DNA from: Echinococcus granulosus
Taxonomy: Eukaryota > Platyhelminthes > Cestoda > Cyclophyllidea > Taeniidae
Length of the DNA: 64,000 nucleotides
Assembly (NCBI RefSeq): GCF_000524195.1
Contig: NW_020170413.1
Location: 314,033-378,032, forward strand
Direction: 5' to 3'
This document shows positions 42,001-57,000 of this stretch, piece after piece. A program made the translations under genes and the position numbers. Below the pieces are notes generated by a model. It worked only from the letters and a program-made list of their open reading frames with translations. It made no database searches and had not been told where the DNA came from. Positions within the stretch are counted from its first letter, which is position 1, and every line of letters begins with the position of its first letter.

Positions 42001-45000
42001 AAAAACTCCCAGACCTCTTAGAATCATATATTTAAGTTTTTAGAGAAATGACCTTAATTTGGTTTAATGAATGAGGATATGATTGTACGAGTAGACTTTC
42101 AAAAGGTAACTGGCTTACTAATTTCGAAATAGAGGGTAGATTTTGCCTTGCATTGTCTTTCTATGGTCCACAAAGTTTGTAACTTAACCACTGCTGGTCG
42201 ACTTACATCCAGAATGAGGAAAAATTATCTAGTTAACTTTTTCTCAAGCATTTCATAGCATTTCTAACCAACTTCCTTAAAATTAAATGAAAAAATTCAG
42301 AAATTTATTTACGTTTTCAAACCTTTTACCGCATGACCCTAAAGGCTTTAAATCAACCATAAAATTAGACACCGTTTATTTATCAAAGTTTATTTGACCG
42401 ATTACTCCACCGAATTCTAAGGCTAATTTCTTATCAAAAAAATTATTCCCCTTGAAAGGTAATGCTCCATCGAAGTGAAGTTTATTGGCCGAACGCAACA
42501 AATGTCTGTGAATGAAGGATTTGATCATGGAGAACACAGATGCATATTTACGCCGTCAGTTCGAGGCTACGGACAAATTGAATTCAACCGATTAACTTGT
42601 CGCGAAAAGGAAAATCCTTTGCTCCCCCCTATTTATGGAAGCATGAATGTTCCATATAATGGGAAAAACGTTTGCTTGGAAATACCTTATTTTAACTTTA
42701 ACGTTCACTTTGAACAGCACAAACCTTAAAACCAAATTAGTACGCATGTAATAAATAATCACATGATCATTCTTTTCATTTTTCTAACAAAGAGTGCGCT
42801 CTAAAGAGGAATGAATTAGCCCAAATTTGCTGTCATCCATGGAATAGAACCAACGACTAATTTGTACCACTTTGTAATGTTTTTAAATCGCAAAACAAAC
42901 TTCTTCATCAACCAACATCCCTAGGTGATTTCTAAGGAGAAAAAAAACAGGAAACACTGGTGGTAGCATACGTGTTTATCAATGTCAGAAGCAAATTGAA
43001 GAGTTAGAAATCTCTCAACTTCTTCGGTGTTACAGTCTCTACTTTGAAATCACTGACCGTAAAGGACACGATTTACACAATGGAATTGAAGTGGACAAAC
43101 TCGGGTTTACTGATGAACGAGTTGTTTGTTATTACTGGTCCGATGACGAGGAATATAGTCTTTGACCTGTCAAAAAATAATTTAATGCTTATAACTAAAT
43201 TCACCACCTCGTGCGAGATGAAAGCACGACTCCACACCACACTGTCTTTTACTATTCTTTTGAAGACTCGAAACTGGATAGTGACCATTCAGCTTGTCCA
43301 TAAGTTCGGTGAAAATTTTTTATTCTTTGCCTTACTTAGATGCCTCTTGATGGAAAAGACTAATCCCAACAGCAAAGTGAATATCCACCATTGTGGGGGA
43401 CCAACCCGCTGGTTAATAATACTGATTTTTGGAAAATCAAGGCCTTTATAACTGTTTAAAAGCCTCCTACTTCATTTAAGACACCCTTAATGATTGAATC
43501 GCTTCGACTGCCAGATTTTTGAGGAAGGGGCTATTTTAAATTCGTCGACATAGGCGTTGCTATTTCCTTTCAGTTAAATGATAGAGAGTGAAGTAGTCGA
43601 GTTTCTAAACCAACTGACTCGAACACTCGAGGTGAAGGAAAGGTTGCTATACCTTGCATTTCAAGGCATTAAAAGGTGTGAACACGAACACTTTATCGGC
43701 CACACTACCTCTGTGGTAAATGAGACTTGCTTAATCCTTCCTATTTCGCAGAGATTTTGTTTTTCAATGATTATCGGTTCTGCTTCAATGTTCAGCACTT
43801 TTTGGTATTAGTATCAACATGCGTTCCCGTTCTTTATCATCTTTCGCTCATTTTTTCCATCAAAATTACCCACCTTAACAGATGATAAGAAACGATTCCA
43901 CCGTTTGTTTGGTTAAACGACCGAGAGAGTGATCACGCATTCCACAGGAATTTAAATGTGTATTCAGAATACCCTTGCTACACTAATTGGCTAGCATTTT
44001 GTTGCAAGTTATACTCCAGCCCACCGTCCTATCCGCAGCTAATGGGTTGGTCTTATAGTGCACATTCCAAGAAGCAGAAAAACTTGTTTAGACTGTTGCC
44101 AGGCGCTATACTTTATAACATCAGAGCAGTTCAACACAATAAAGTGGCATCGCTCCTTGGTAAAGTACGGAAGAAGTGTGAATTTTCCTTTTAAAATTCA
44201 GTTTTAAAGTTGTCTCCATTCAAATGCGTTAATATCTGTCTATTTATTTCAAAAACATATTATGAAACTGTCTTCTCGAAATTACAGCATTAAAATGTGC
44301 TTGTTCACGGCCCTGGTTAAAAACGCCATTAGTATATTGGAAGCAGCATGTTTGTGGCCTAAAAGAACCTCAAATTGGGACGGAATGACAGTGTGCTACG
44401 CAGCAAATGGCACTGAGAAAATTTTAAAAAAATATCTCTCATCATAACACAATAAAATTACAAAAATCTCTTTGGGACCGTAACAGTGGAGGAAGATTTA
44501 ATAATCTAAAACCTTTCCACGGGAAAGAAATGACTTTGATATACGAAGGGGGTGCAGAATTATTTAATCCCTTTAAATATACCTAGCTGACAGCTGTACA
44601 TTGTCGCTAAATAAGTTTTCAAATGTTCTTCATCCCATGGAGAACATAATTAGCAAGCCTTGCTGAACAAACAAAAAAATAAATTTCTAATTCATTCCTT
44701 CATATTCGGTGAGGAAATCACGCAAACTCTAGCTCTATTTGCTCCCGAAGTAGCCGATCTTACGGAAAGAATAGTGGGAATTCAGAAGAGGTTTCATGGT
44801 TACTGAATTCAAGCACCTTCTCAATTGCTAACAGATTTCTCTCGTTAAAGGATATCGTGAAACTCCCATTAAACCTAAAATTTTACTTGGATGCAAATGC
44901 ATCGTACTTCTGTTTCGTGGAAGATAAGTATGACCAATTGAAGCAACATTTGCATTCTATTTGTGGACAAAATTAAGCCCTTACGACTACTGCATCTAGT

Positions 45001-48000
45001 CATGTGCAGGGACCCCCGGTTCCTCTGTACCACAGAAATCACAATCACCTATACAGCCCTCTAGGAGTAAATTCAACTCTACTACTTCTTCCCACAATCG
45101 GGAAGCCGGTAAAAATGCCATTGATTGGAGGTCATCATCAACACCGTTAATTTCCTTAATTCAGTAGTCCACGATGGCAAAAACCAGCTGGTTGTTTAGC
45201 TCAGCGGTTTAACCGTACGCATGCACACATAAAAAAGCCATACACGACATCATTTAGTATGGGTAGACACTGGGCGGGCTTATTCACCATCTGAGTGGGA
45301 GTTCACTGGCCTCCGGATAGGAGCATGTGGTGTCATTTGTCATAGCGACTAATTGCCACTTCTTAAATCCTTTAAAATAAACTTAGGAAAGGAATGGTAT
45401 GTCTTCGACTTGAACTTCCATTAGTTAGAAACCATCGAATTCTAGGGTATTGCAGGAGACGGGCTAATTACCTCGTTGAAGGGGAATAATTTGGCCGTCT
45501 GATTTACTAGTCGTTAGGAGGTACTCTTTGAAATTACTTAGGCATATAATCATTGCCAAACAATTTTAAACCGAATTTGAATTACCCACCACCGACGCAG
45601 CATAACATTAACCAGTAAATTCCAATCAACAGTTGACAAAAATTACTCAAGAAAAGCCTAGCTAAAGATATCTCGAAACAGTTTTAAATAAGGCAACCAA
45701 ATAATTTCATTCTTTGAAGCAATAACTAGTGATAAAATTCGCAACCCTTTTCAAACGAGAAGCAAATTAAGAAAAATTGAGTTTTAGACCCCTCCTTTTC
45801 CATCCCGATTTTGTAGGCGATTACCCAATGTCAGAAAATGTCGATTGTCATCACTTTAAGGACTACGAAGGAGAAAACGACGGATGCGGGTAAGGCAGAC
45901 AATCGCCATAGCTTCAAGTTCGGAACGACGTTTTCACACGGATAGATTTTGAGGTATGGAATCTTGAGTTGGCTTATATGAATAAGGACAGAACTCCCTG
46001 CCAAATGATTCCCTGGTCCCGACGCCTGCTGAAGAAGGCGTTCAACCGAGCTGTACCAAGTAAATCGCAGTCGTAGGTGCTTGGTCTTTAGCATTGAGAT
46101 TAACAGCAGATGACTCCACTTGTATTCCGCTATCCGCTTGCGGAGAGAGGTTTCCGAAATTGGAAATGCATCTTAGTGAGATTTAGCGTTCATCACTAGA
46201 GTCAAATTCATTAAATCATTTTCAGGCGCTACGTTCTGCTCTACCCCACCTTCTCCAGATATCATATAATACATGTTACGAGATGATACAGCTATGTAGT
46301 CAAACTTTGATTCATAATACAGGCAAACTCAGATCACATCCACCGAAGTTAATCTTCATTCTATAATATGAGGGTCAAAAATATTAGGAAAACTATGAAT
46401 GTATTTTGTAAGTCCCCACTTATTTTCAACAAGTAATTGCAGCGAGGTATACCGAAAACCGCAGAGGCCCTCTAGGCTACCCGATATCTTAGACACATCA
46501 ACAAACACGCAGATCGTATTTAGATTCCACAATTAGAGATGACACTTTCGATCCGGGTACGGCCCACGGGGTCTAGCTTACGAAGGTTTAATACAAAACA
46601 TGAAGGTAAAGTGGCATTCGTTAAAATGCATATTCAGCTACACGGACTCTTCGATCACAATGAATTCTACCACTAACTCGGTGTCATGCCTACAGCCTAG
46701 AAGCCCTTTTCTAGGCAAATGTCCGACCATTCCTTTGCAATGCTATACGTAGCTCTCATGAACTCTCATTAAATGATTTAATACAACGAAGCACAAGCAA
46801 CTTGAAGCATCGACTGACAATGAGAATGTAGCTAATAAATGATCTTGGCAGTCAATGCCCTCTAAATCACAAGTTTAATGATTCTTAAAGACATCAAATT
46901 AACAGATGTTAAAAAACCTTCGAGGTAACAAAACCAAGAGCAATTATGTTCTACAAATTCAGAGAGTTGAATACATATTAACTTGTTATTAGGAGATACA
47001 TTCGTGGAATTTCATTTGAGCCTGAATAAGGGGTATGTCGTGGAGGGTTGATAAGCAAACATCAATACCCAAATGGTAGATTTAACAGTATAAGTAGACA
47101 GTCTTAAAAATCCCACCTCCTTAAAAAGCCAGTGACTTCCATTGGTGGATAGATTGTGCATTCCTTAAAGCCATTATTGATGGAATGTTGGAGTCCAATG
47201 AGTACTGGATAAGATCATAAAGGTAATTCACTACAAATAGTAGTTAATACTGAGCTATTTTCTCATCGTTTTATCCGTTACGCGGTTACTAAACCAATGG
47301 TCTGGATTACATAACACTTTTCTTCAGTTAAAACTGGATTTAAAAGAAAAAAAAGTAAATCACAACCCGCAATGCCTCCTTTTTTGTGCTTCAGATAATT
47401 TGATGGATAGTATCAAAAACTAGTCGTAAAATGCAGTATATCTTCTACTTTGAAAAGGTCGAAATAAATCCAGTTCTATTTCCATAGATTCCATTCGAGA
47501 GTTGAATCACACAAGTCAACGAAAGTCATCAACTCCGACTGTGGCATATTTTTGGCTCCACAAAAGGAAAAATTCGTTCCTTTCTCTCCAACAGTGGTTG
47601 CATTCAAAAGTGCTATTCACAAAATCAGAATTTTATAATTTCGATGGAGCCAAAACTAACAACTGTTTTTTTACTTTACCTCAAAGATAGCAGAAACAAA
47701 TAAAAATTAATAAGACCTCCTCTAAGGCGTGGGACAAAAGCGATCTTCCAAAACTCGTCACCCGTGAATTCGCTTTTAAATTCCTTAAGCTGGATGCATT
47801 TGTTGAAAGCGCACCTTCGACCTGGAGAGTCTACGCTAATTGAAGTGCCACCACATCGTAAATTAAGGTTACGTGTATAAGAAGCAGACGTGTGGCGATG
47901 CGAAGCCACCGCATCGTAATTCCACGAAGTCCACGTCATTGGGAGAGCTGTAAAATAAATGGGCGTGTGTCCTCGGCATACTTTATAAATGGTATGGAAC

Positions 48001-51000
48001 GCGCCTGACAAAATCCATTAGCTCCGCCTTTCCGACATACGTGTGGGTAGGTTTTACTCCTGGAGGCCTATTTGCGACATCAGACTTCATCAAAGCCAAA
48101 TCATGAGAATATTTATTTTTTGTGTTCATGGAACATTTTTGAAGTTTAGATGCATGTGAAGGCGGATGATGAAAGGCAGCATAATTCACTGGCTACGGGT
48201 CAAAAATATCCTATCCTGAAATGGTTATCTTGGGTGTGACAAAGACGATGGATAACTTCGAACGCAGCCAAAAAGGCTAGTTAATTTATTGTAAATCACT
48301 AAAGTAGCTAAAGATGTTTGCATTGGTCCATTTTCTATGCCCTTGAACTAACCTATTCAAAGTTTTGAGAACGGGACAATGCTGAGTCAAAATATGGTGG
48401 AGCCGCGTTTGCACATGAAGCATTCCAACCAGAAACTTCACAGATCGTTGAAATCTAAACAAATTTTTAAGGTCCTTGAAAACCACTATTTCAGAGGATA
48501 GGTCTTGATGGTGTGAGGGAGTATTTCAGATAATCATAGAATCCTTCAAAGTGGAAAAAGTGCCGCCAATTTGACTGATGAAGGAATAAAGTTTCGAGGG
48601 GGTACAAATCCACAACACGATTAGATCGTATTAATCCACAGTCCTTCTCTATTAAAATGGGACAGTAAGATTTCAATTTTCAGATTCCAAACAGCTTGTA
48701 AGTTCACTCGTTTCTATCAGTTTGTTAACTCTCATCTTTTTTTCCTATTTAAGCAATGCAGTGCCGATACACTTTGATAATAAGTGCTTAACGAATTATG
48801 TCTTCCTCCAAACCAACAAAGACTTTCCATGTGAAACTCAGCCTTGCTGCTTTGTCCTACTTTAACAACTCCATTTAAGGGACATTTGAATGATAGCTGT
48901 CTTAAAGGAGTCGAATGGTCTTAGTGTGCACAAAATAGAACTGACCAAACCAGTGATGTTGACTGGGTGGATGCTGGTCATGGTGCTGATTCAGAAGCAG
49001 GGGCTTTTGTTGTTGCCGTCACACGTGGCGGCAGGATGCATTTGAACTTCTTGTAGACACAAAAGGATCGCAAATCTACTCCAAATCTTTTCATCAACGA
49101 AATTGAAGAAAAAAACGCATATTTCAAGCCACTTAAAATTCGTTGAAAATTCATTCAATTTCACTTTTTCGAAATTCTACAATTATCATGATCCAAGGCT
49201 GTAAAAAGTCATAATTTTAGATATCAGACCCCCAGGGTGCGTTTCTTATTTTTTTTAAAAAAATGAATTCCTCCCTCACGCAACACTATTTGACTATACT
49301 TTTCGACCCGTAGTGTTTACTATCAAACGACACAAAGCTCATACTATTTACAAAAAACGCTTTAGGAACGTTCTTACAGAGGTTGAAGATTTTGAGATAA
49401 ACATTTGATTTCACCAAACCGATACCTTTACTGGTCGGTTAAAAATTTGCCTTAAATTTAATTATTACCATTGACAAACCGAAAAAAGGGTTTAGATTGA
49501 AGTTTATCCAATTTAACAACACCTATACTACTTAAGCTACATTCAGATGACATAATTCCTTCACAACTCAATTGGATCATCATAAAAGCTGTAAACCAGT
49601 AGTAACATTAGCAAAGTTTATGACAATGATGATTCTGAAGTAAGGCAGAGAGTGGAGTAGTTGAACTTTGCACAGACACCAAACAACCACGAAGTGAGTG
49701 GCTAACACACTTAGGCACTGGTAATACGTTGCTCGCATATGGCTACTGATATGCATATCTGTGTGTGCTCTTCGATGGCTGGATACTGGTTGATTTGGGT
49801 TCGTGAAACGTGTGTTAAGTGGGACACATGTACATCTTGTCGCCCGCTAACTGACTGGCTGCAAAAATAGGTAGCCGATTGACTGTCATGTGAAAAAGGT
49901 GATTAGCTAATAATGGCCCCTATAAGTATGGGTGCGATAATACATCTTGTCAGGAAGGGGAAGTTTTACAGGAAAAGCTTCCTACTTAGTGCTTGTCTGT
50001 TAATTTCTAGCTGTCTAGCTACTTCACCGCTTTTAATTACTATTATCAGGATGCCACTTTCAGTTCAGCTGCGGCAGATAAAGTTTCGAATTAACTGGAC
50101 AAGTAATTATGCAAACTCTTACAGTCCACCACTACTCGGTCTCCAGAACGATAATACAGAACTCTAACAGTGTCGTGCTACTACTACGGAAGTCACTATC
50201 AAGAACTACAGAATTCATGATCTCTTTTGTGATTGCATGGACCCTGCATAGATGACAGTGCAGTAAAATATGCTTGAGGATACCATGATAAAACACATAA
50301 ACTTCTTCATAAGTAACTTAAAGGGGGCAAGTGAATCAACTGGGTGCAGTTGCTGAATCTGCGGTGAATAAAAACAGAGGAGCTACAAAAGGTAACAAAA
50401 TAAGTCCGTGTGGTTCTTATAACCAAAGCTGAATCAGCAAATAATGCGTTACAAAACAAGACCCCCCAACCTTCCTCTTTCCCTTACTTTTATGAAACGT
50501 TTTATCCATGGGAGCAGAAAACCCAACCCCTTTTTACATTTACTTCTATTACACTTTTAGCCACCAACTGTCTACCCTTTTGTGCGTGAGGTTGTTTAAC
50601 GCCAAGAAAGTATTAGTATTGCCACTTGAGAAAATAGCACTGGGGAATACAGAAAGTGAAGGTAATGTAGTATCTCGCCCTATCCTAAAGTGCAGTATAA
50701 GGTCTACCTCTGTCTTCTGAGGTTAAGACTTTCTACCAAGCGATGTGCTATTTCCTGCACAAATTCGATTTCTACCACAATTGCTTACTCGCCAGTAAGA
50801 AATTCAGTGTGAAAGAGTATGTTACCAGTTCACTAAGCATGAGATAAGCAATGTTATCTGGGGATAACTTGCCTTAGAGTTTTTATATGAAAGAGTGAGT
50901 GGATTGTTCGATGAAAAACAATGATAAGTTCGTTAACTTAGCAAAATTCGCAATAAAAAGTCACTCAGCCAGTAAGTCACGAAGCAAATAACCTAGAATA

Positions 51001-54000
51001 CGTGGCGCGTTTTTATATGGTAAATAACCGAGATAGTTTAAAGTTTATGGCCATCTGCTGTTATTAAATGGCATTTGGATGGAATCCATTTGCTTAAACT
51101 GTATCTCCACTTTTGCTTCCCAATGGATGTACGTACAGACAAATTGCTCTATTATTCGCATTAAAAGTTGTTTAAGGTTCCGAGTTCTGGACACATCAAT
51201 CTTCAAATACCATGCAACGATTTGTAGAAAAAGTTGCTGCAGCTTCACAAACAAGTTTTGATTTGTAAAGCACACAAGCTCAGATCGTATTCGTCAAGGC
51301 TAACCTTAAATTGATAAGAGAACTCAAAATACCAGAGGAGTGGTGGATAACCCATGCGTATGAACTGACGTGCAGATCTTGGCCNNNNNNNNNNNNNNNN
51401 NNNNNNNNNNNNNNNNNNNNNNNNNNNNNNNNNNNNNNNNNNNNNNNNNNNNNNNNNNNNNNNNNNNNNNNNNNNNNNNNNNNNTTATAAAACATCCATA
51501 TAAACAATGGCAGACATATTATAAGCTTCTAAAACCACTGCCGGTCATTGGAGCCAGCTACGCCGAAAACCGTGCCAACACTGTTGTTCACCTATTGCTT
51601 CGGTCACCAGGTAGGCAATGAAATAACGCCAGAATTAAACTGCTTAAACAACCAACTCATTAACGGTTTGTAAATCCAATATAAAATTATGAGTGAGTAG
51701 TGAAACCTGAAGATATAATGCCATTCAATGTCACGCGGAGTTGAGAATAACCCAAAGCAGAAAGTGGGTCAGAATATGGTCCTAGTAAACTTATCGCCCC
51801 TGGCCTTTAACTGAGTACTTATTCAAAACGCAGCCAGCATAGGAAAATTATTCACCGTGAAAAAACTCAACAGATAAAATACCATGTAATCCAACAATAT
51901 ACTGTTTCTATGGCAGCGAGAGTATATATTTATCTGTCTCAATGGCGGTGTTGAGAGTAAGGCAGAAATAATCCCACAGGATGTTAATCCCTTCAATTCA
52001 ATGAACAAGCTTTTTTCGTTCTGCCAAACATTCTCTGCAGCTGTGAAAAGGACACTTCCTGTTTTGTAGGATCAATTCGGTCACTATACAGCACTGCTCA
52101 ACTCAGACTTCTCACGTGACTCCCTCACTCATTTGTGATCGAGAGTAAAATCACCTACCAGAGGTAGGCCTTGCAAATGACCAGCATACTGTATGTTAAT
52201 TAGCCACACTGAGACCTCAAAAAGCACTTTATTCGTGGATAGCTTGGGTAGGCTGCGATGCTGCTACAACCCAGTTGTTCCACAATAAAAGCAATACGGA
52301 TTTTACAAAATCGTGATAAGGACCTTATTTCATCGGAATGAGAGATTAGGGGACCAAAAGATGACTGAACAGTTTAATCAAGTATTCTATACTTACCATG
52401 CTAAGCGCTGATCTAATGAGAACAAAGGTCTATTTAATGAAATTTGGATAGTCTGAGCGTATAAGGGCATATACGAAAGGTGATGTGCTTGAAGTAGAAA
52501 AATATTTCGATAAAAAGGAGTTCAACAAGAAAGTAAGATGCTTTTAAAGCATTCCACACGGTATTTAAGCCAAGTATCATCCAGACAAGACCATTTAGAC
52601 TAGTATTGAATTAGAAAATTGGAGTAAAAACCTTCCAAAGAAGCTGTTTAATCAAAGGAACGAACTATCTCAAATCTTTTCCAGACACAAATTTGCAATA
52701 AAAATGCGTACGTCCGGATCTAAGTGGCTATATTTACACGAAGAGACACACTTGGAACTAAAGTGAAAGATCTCAAAAAAGAAGTAATCCAACCGCAGAT
52801 AGTGGTAAGTAATCAGAGGAAGTGATCACTCTTTATCCACTTACTTTATCATGCAAAGCTCTCATTGCCTCCAAATCCATTTGTCGCACTCCATGTCCAG
52901 TGGGAGAAAGAAAGTAGAAGCAAGCGTGGATCAGATCCTCTGGAGTCACTCCAAGACGTCCACCAGAACCCCCGCATCCGCTCCCGGTGGTGTTACGTTG
53001 CACCCGCGATTCAGCCTCCATAAAGGCTGCGTTGCGACGGTTGATCTCCTCTACGAGGAGACGCCAACAAGACGAGTTGTCGAGGGCCTCACCATAGCCT
53101 GGAGCGTCAATAACAGTTAGACGAAGAGCCACACCCTGCTCGGTCAGATTGAAGGTGTGCGAAGCCACGGAAGCGGCGGCGGAGGCGTCTTTGTAGAACC
53201 TGACAGAGGGAGCCTGTCGACAGAAAGGGGCGAGAAGAAAAGAATTACTGGCTGGAAGTTTATAATGATGGAGAAGACTTAAGTCGTGAAACCTAGTGGA
53301 TTGAAGACACCGAGTGAACATCTACTGATATGAGAGCGTGCGGTTCAAATGAAGCCTAAGCTTGGCAACCATGTGCTAAAAAAGGACTGTCGTAGCAGAC
53401 GCCGGTTTACCCATCGTTCATTGGGATGAGAGGTAATGGAGGTTATAGTACGTGTGTGTATAAATTGGACAGAGTTTGGTGATAGAGGAAAGTTCTTGCG
53501 AACGGCAAAGGCGCTAAATCTAGATCCATGTGTATCTACTCGTGCAAAACGCATCAAGCACAGTATGCTGATCAAAACGCCAGTCATTGAGGACACCCGG
53601 CTGTACATCCACCAGCGGCGATCCTGGCCATGGCAGTTTCTAGCCCAAAGCCTAATTCACTATGCTTGACTGACTCACAATCTAGTGTGACAAAATCACA
53701 TGAGAGATGAATCTTTCTGTGCAAACAGTGAGCACAGCCACTAACCAACGCTTGTAATTCGGAAAATTCAACCTACGTGGATTGAAGGGTCACTAATTTT
53801 GCCCATCACAGAAGAGTTGCATGCTGCACTGAGGTGAAGAAGCATTTGGACCGGAAAGGTCGCGATTTCCCGGGTCACAGCATTAAACCCGACGAAACCT
53901 GAGTTCAATTTATTCCAGAACCAAATCAAGCATCAAAACTCTGGAAGTATACGGATTCTACATTTAAGAGGAAGTAAACCAAGCTATCCTCAAGTGACTC

Positions 54001-57000
54001 AACCGTGCTAACAACACTTGCTGTGCTGAAGCTGCTTTACATGTGCCAGTCAAATGCCGAGGTAAATGCAGGAATACTGAATAGCAACTGCACTTAAATT
54101 TGACTTGAACGCCTATCATATCAATTGGAACGGCAAGGTGGAACTTGTCATTAACTATTAAATACTCTCGATAACGAGACAATGCAGGGGAATATGATAG
54201 CATTGCAAAGATAAGGACTTCGGATTGCTCTAAATGGGAATCCAGTATAATGAGTCTATCGTAATGAAATACTTGGACTGGTATATACTTATCTTCAAGA
54301 ACCTGGTCAACTGATTACAACTAATGAAAACAAGGGGCTAATGAAAGCCAGCTAGGATCTAGTCAGCTTAATATCATGGTAGCAGCACAAGCCTCAATAT
54401 TCCACCTGATCACAAAGGAAAGTCTAATGAAGTGTGGCCCGGAGGACTATGGTCCAATGAGGCTGCAAGACTAGTCAGATGGACGCACTTGCTGATGCTC
54501 CAAGCCTATCGCTTTGATCTACGCAACCTGGAGTGGGTTTATGTTTATCATTGTCTCAACATACAAATATTCAAAATTTATTAAACATAGCCCATTAAGT
54601 TCAGGGAGCAGATGGCTTTTTGCAATCAGTGATTTGATTTGAGAGGAAGCGTGCTGCTGTCCAGATTTTTCCATGACGTTTACTTAAATTGTTGCCAGAA
54701 GACTGATACATCAGTTTGCCCTCTTTAGAACAGTTCTTAAACACAGTAAAATGCGTCTCGTTCTCGTAAAAAAAACGTGAAAGTCCTGAAGTCCTCATGA
54801 CTTAACCTCAACCGTTGGCAGCAGCAGATATAATCAAGAGTTAGGAAGTCAGCTTTCGATTCGAAATTAGTCATCAGCGGTGAAACTACCTCAAGTTCTA
54901 GGAGCAGTGAACGGATGGCACTTTTTGAAATATCAACTAGTAAATAGGCGAGGTATTCAAAATCCTGTATCATCGAATCGGAATAGAATTCCGAGTGGCA
55001 AGCGGCAAATACCCAGTTGGTAGAATTGTGCAGTTCTTGTCTGAAAAGGCCATTATCCCAACACAGTGGCAAAACCATTTTGAGCTCAGATGACAGGTGA
55101 GTCATGTCTTAGTATGATGATCGGAATTTGGCTTTACTTTATTCGCTACGCAAGGTAATGAATTTTGCCCTTACATAATTTCTCATTTCAATAGAAGTTT
55201 TCTTAAAAAACCACGCGGAAGAATAGCCTTTTTGGAAGCGTAGTGAGCAAAAGTAGATGCTATTTAAAAATTAAGGACAAGATCATACTGTCTAGAATGC
55301 AATAGCTAATCTAGTACGATAAAATGAGTGTGCAAACAGATACGGATGTCCTCTTTGAGAACGGGCAAACAATGCATTGAGGACTAGGCTAAATTCACTC
55401 ACCTGACTGCAGTTAAGAAATCTAGTACAATTAACAATGCTTTTGAAATACTTTTGAAAAAAATTAATGACAGTTGATGGCTTATCAGAAATGGTTAATG
55501 GCTTGAGAACGAAAATATTTATTTAACAACAACATTAAGCTAATATGATAAAAATGGGGCTCTAGGACTGCTGTTGATAAAAATAACTACTGCAGTTCTG
55601 TGAGAGTAAATGAGTTCGATCAGTTCAATTTAACGTAGTTCTGCTTTATAGGTACACATACCACTGAAAAAAGTTGAGATATGTAAAATCCGCTTAGACA
55701 GTGTTTTTTAAAAGGAGGAGTGAGATCATTCTGCTTAACCGGCAAATTCGCTACACTTCGAGATGGTAATCCTTGAATAGTCCACGGGGTACCCTGTGAT
55801 TTGTTGAAAAAGGAAGCTGTCCCTCCCATTCACTTTAATAAATAACACTGTTTCCTTAATGTGATTATCAACCCTATTTAAAACGACCTTAGAAACCAAC
55901 CGATGAAGCGCAATTTACTGCTGATTTAAAATAAAACGAAATGAAATCCATTTCACTGCATTTCAATAAACTGATAAATGTCAATTTAGGAGGAGTTACT
56001 GACCTTCTGGAAAAATATTCCAAAGTTCTCATCAGTCTGTAATTTTGTCCCTTTCTATTGTTAACTGAAAAACACTAGTTGTTTAACTTCACCGTAGATC
56101 CCACTTAACTCTGAATGCTTTTGGAAAACTTAGGTTGAAAATGCACGTAATTGGAAAAAAGCTCTCGCAATTTCAAAACATTTTCGACTCAGCTAGCTTA
56201 AATTTACCAAATTTCTTGAATAACTTAAAGAAAGCAAGCAATGGATAAAGAGAGAAACTTACTTCAAACTCGCAACCGAAGCGACAATAAATTTTAAAAT
56301 AGAAAATCATTTATTTATATCTAAAATAGGATGGTGTGACGAAATTGTTGATGTTTTTTAAAGAAATCCAATGCTTAAGGTACGCTCTTCTAACTACTTC
56401 TCTATGATTACAAAATCACTTTTAAAGAGGACGCTAGGTGTATCGTAACAAATATTTGAAAAACAATTTGCGTAGAATTCAACAAGGTACCCTTAAGAAA
56501 AAAGCAAGCGGATTGATAACGGCAAGGGATAAAGTTTGTCAGTGCTATTAGCCTTTTCATCAATATAAGTGGATATTGTAACATTTAGAGTATTGAACTG
56601 ATAATTGAGTCTAAGCAGAAAGTGAGTCCTAAACTACTCTACAATTTGTTCCAAATAAATTTGTTGGAAACCCTCGAGGTACTCAGATTATCAACTCAGC
56701 AATGTTAAAACTAACCACTTTTAAGAAATGCTTTAATAAACGCCACTAGCACAAAAACTTATCATTTCTTGACAAAAATATTCCAGAAATATGGATTAAA
56801 AGTAATCGGTCCCAGCAATATTTATAACATGACAAAGTTAAAATTTATATGGCACTAAAAATTGCTTTAAAGCAAGTTCATAAATATTGAAAAAAAAAAC
56901 AAGAATCTTGTCCGACGATTAAAGCAACGCAAATGATTACTGTCTATTTACTACGCAAAATCAATATGAAAGACCTTAAAATTTACCTCTAAAGAAAAAT

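Larger units (their letters stand above)
32232..52844 (-). other. Septin intron 2 (20.6 kb) with two assembly gaps
   Basis: The largest intron, running from GTAAGT to TAG. It contains the gaps at 39356-39455 and 51385-51484, the (GGT)n tract, and a run of unassigned plus-strand ORFs at 42475-44447 and 33429-34083. The rest shows no recognisable gene, tRNA or transposon. Confidence 0.85.

Noticed and set aside
45187..45240. tRNA-like 5' half (GGTTGTTTAGCTCAGCGG)
   Set aside because: It has an A-box-like motif, but the D-stem does not close, there is no B box at the right distance and no acceptor stem.
54601..55105. Overlapping minus-strand ORFs in septin intron 1
   Set aside because: Two frames of the same DNA, no homology recognised; not needed for the septin reading frame.
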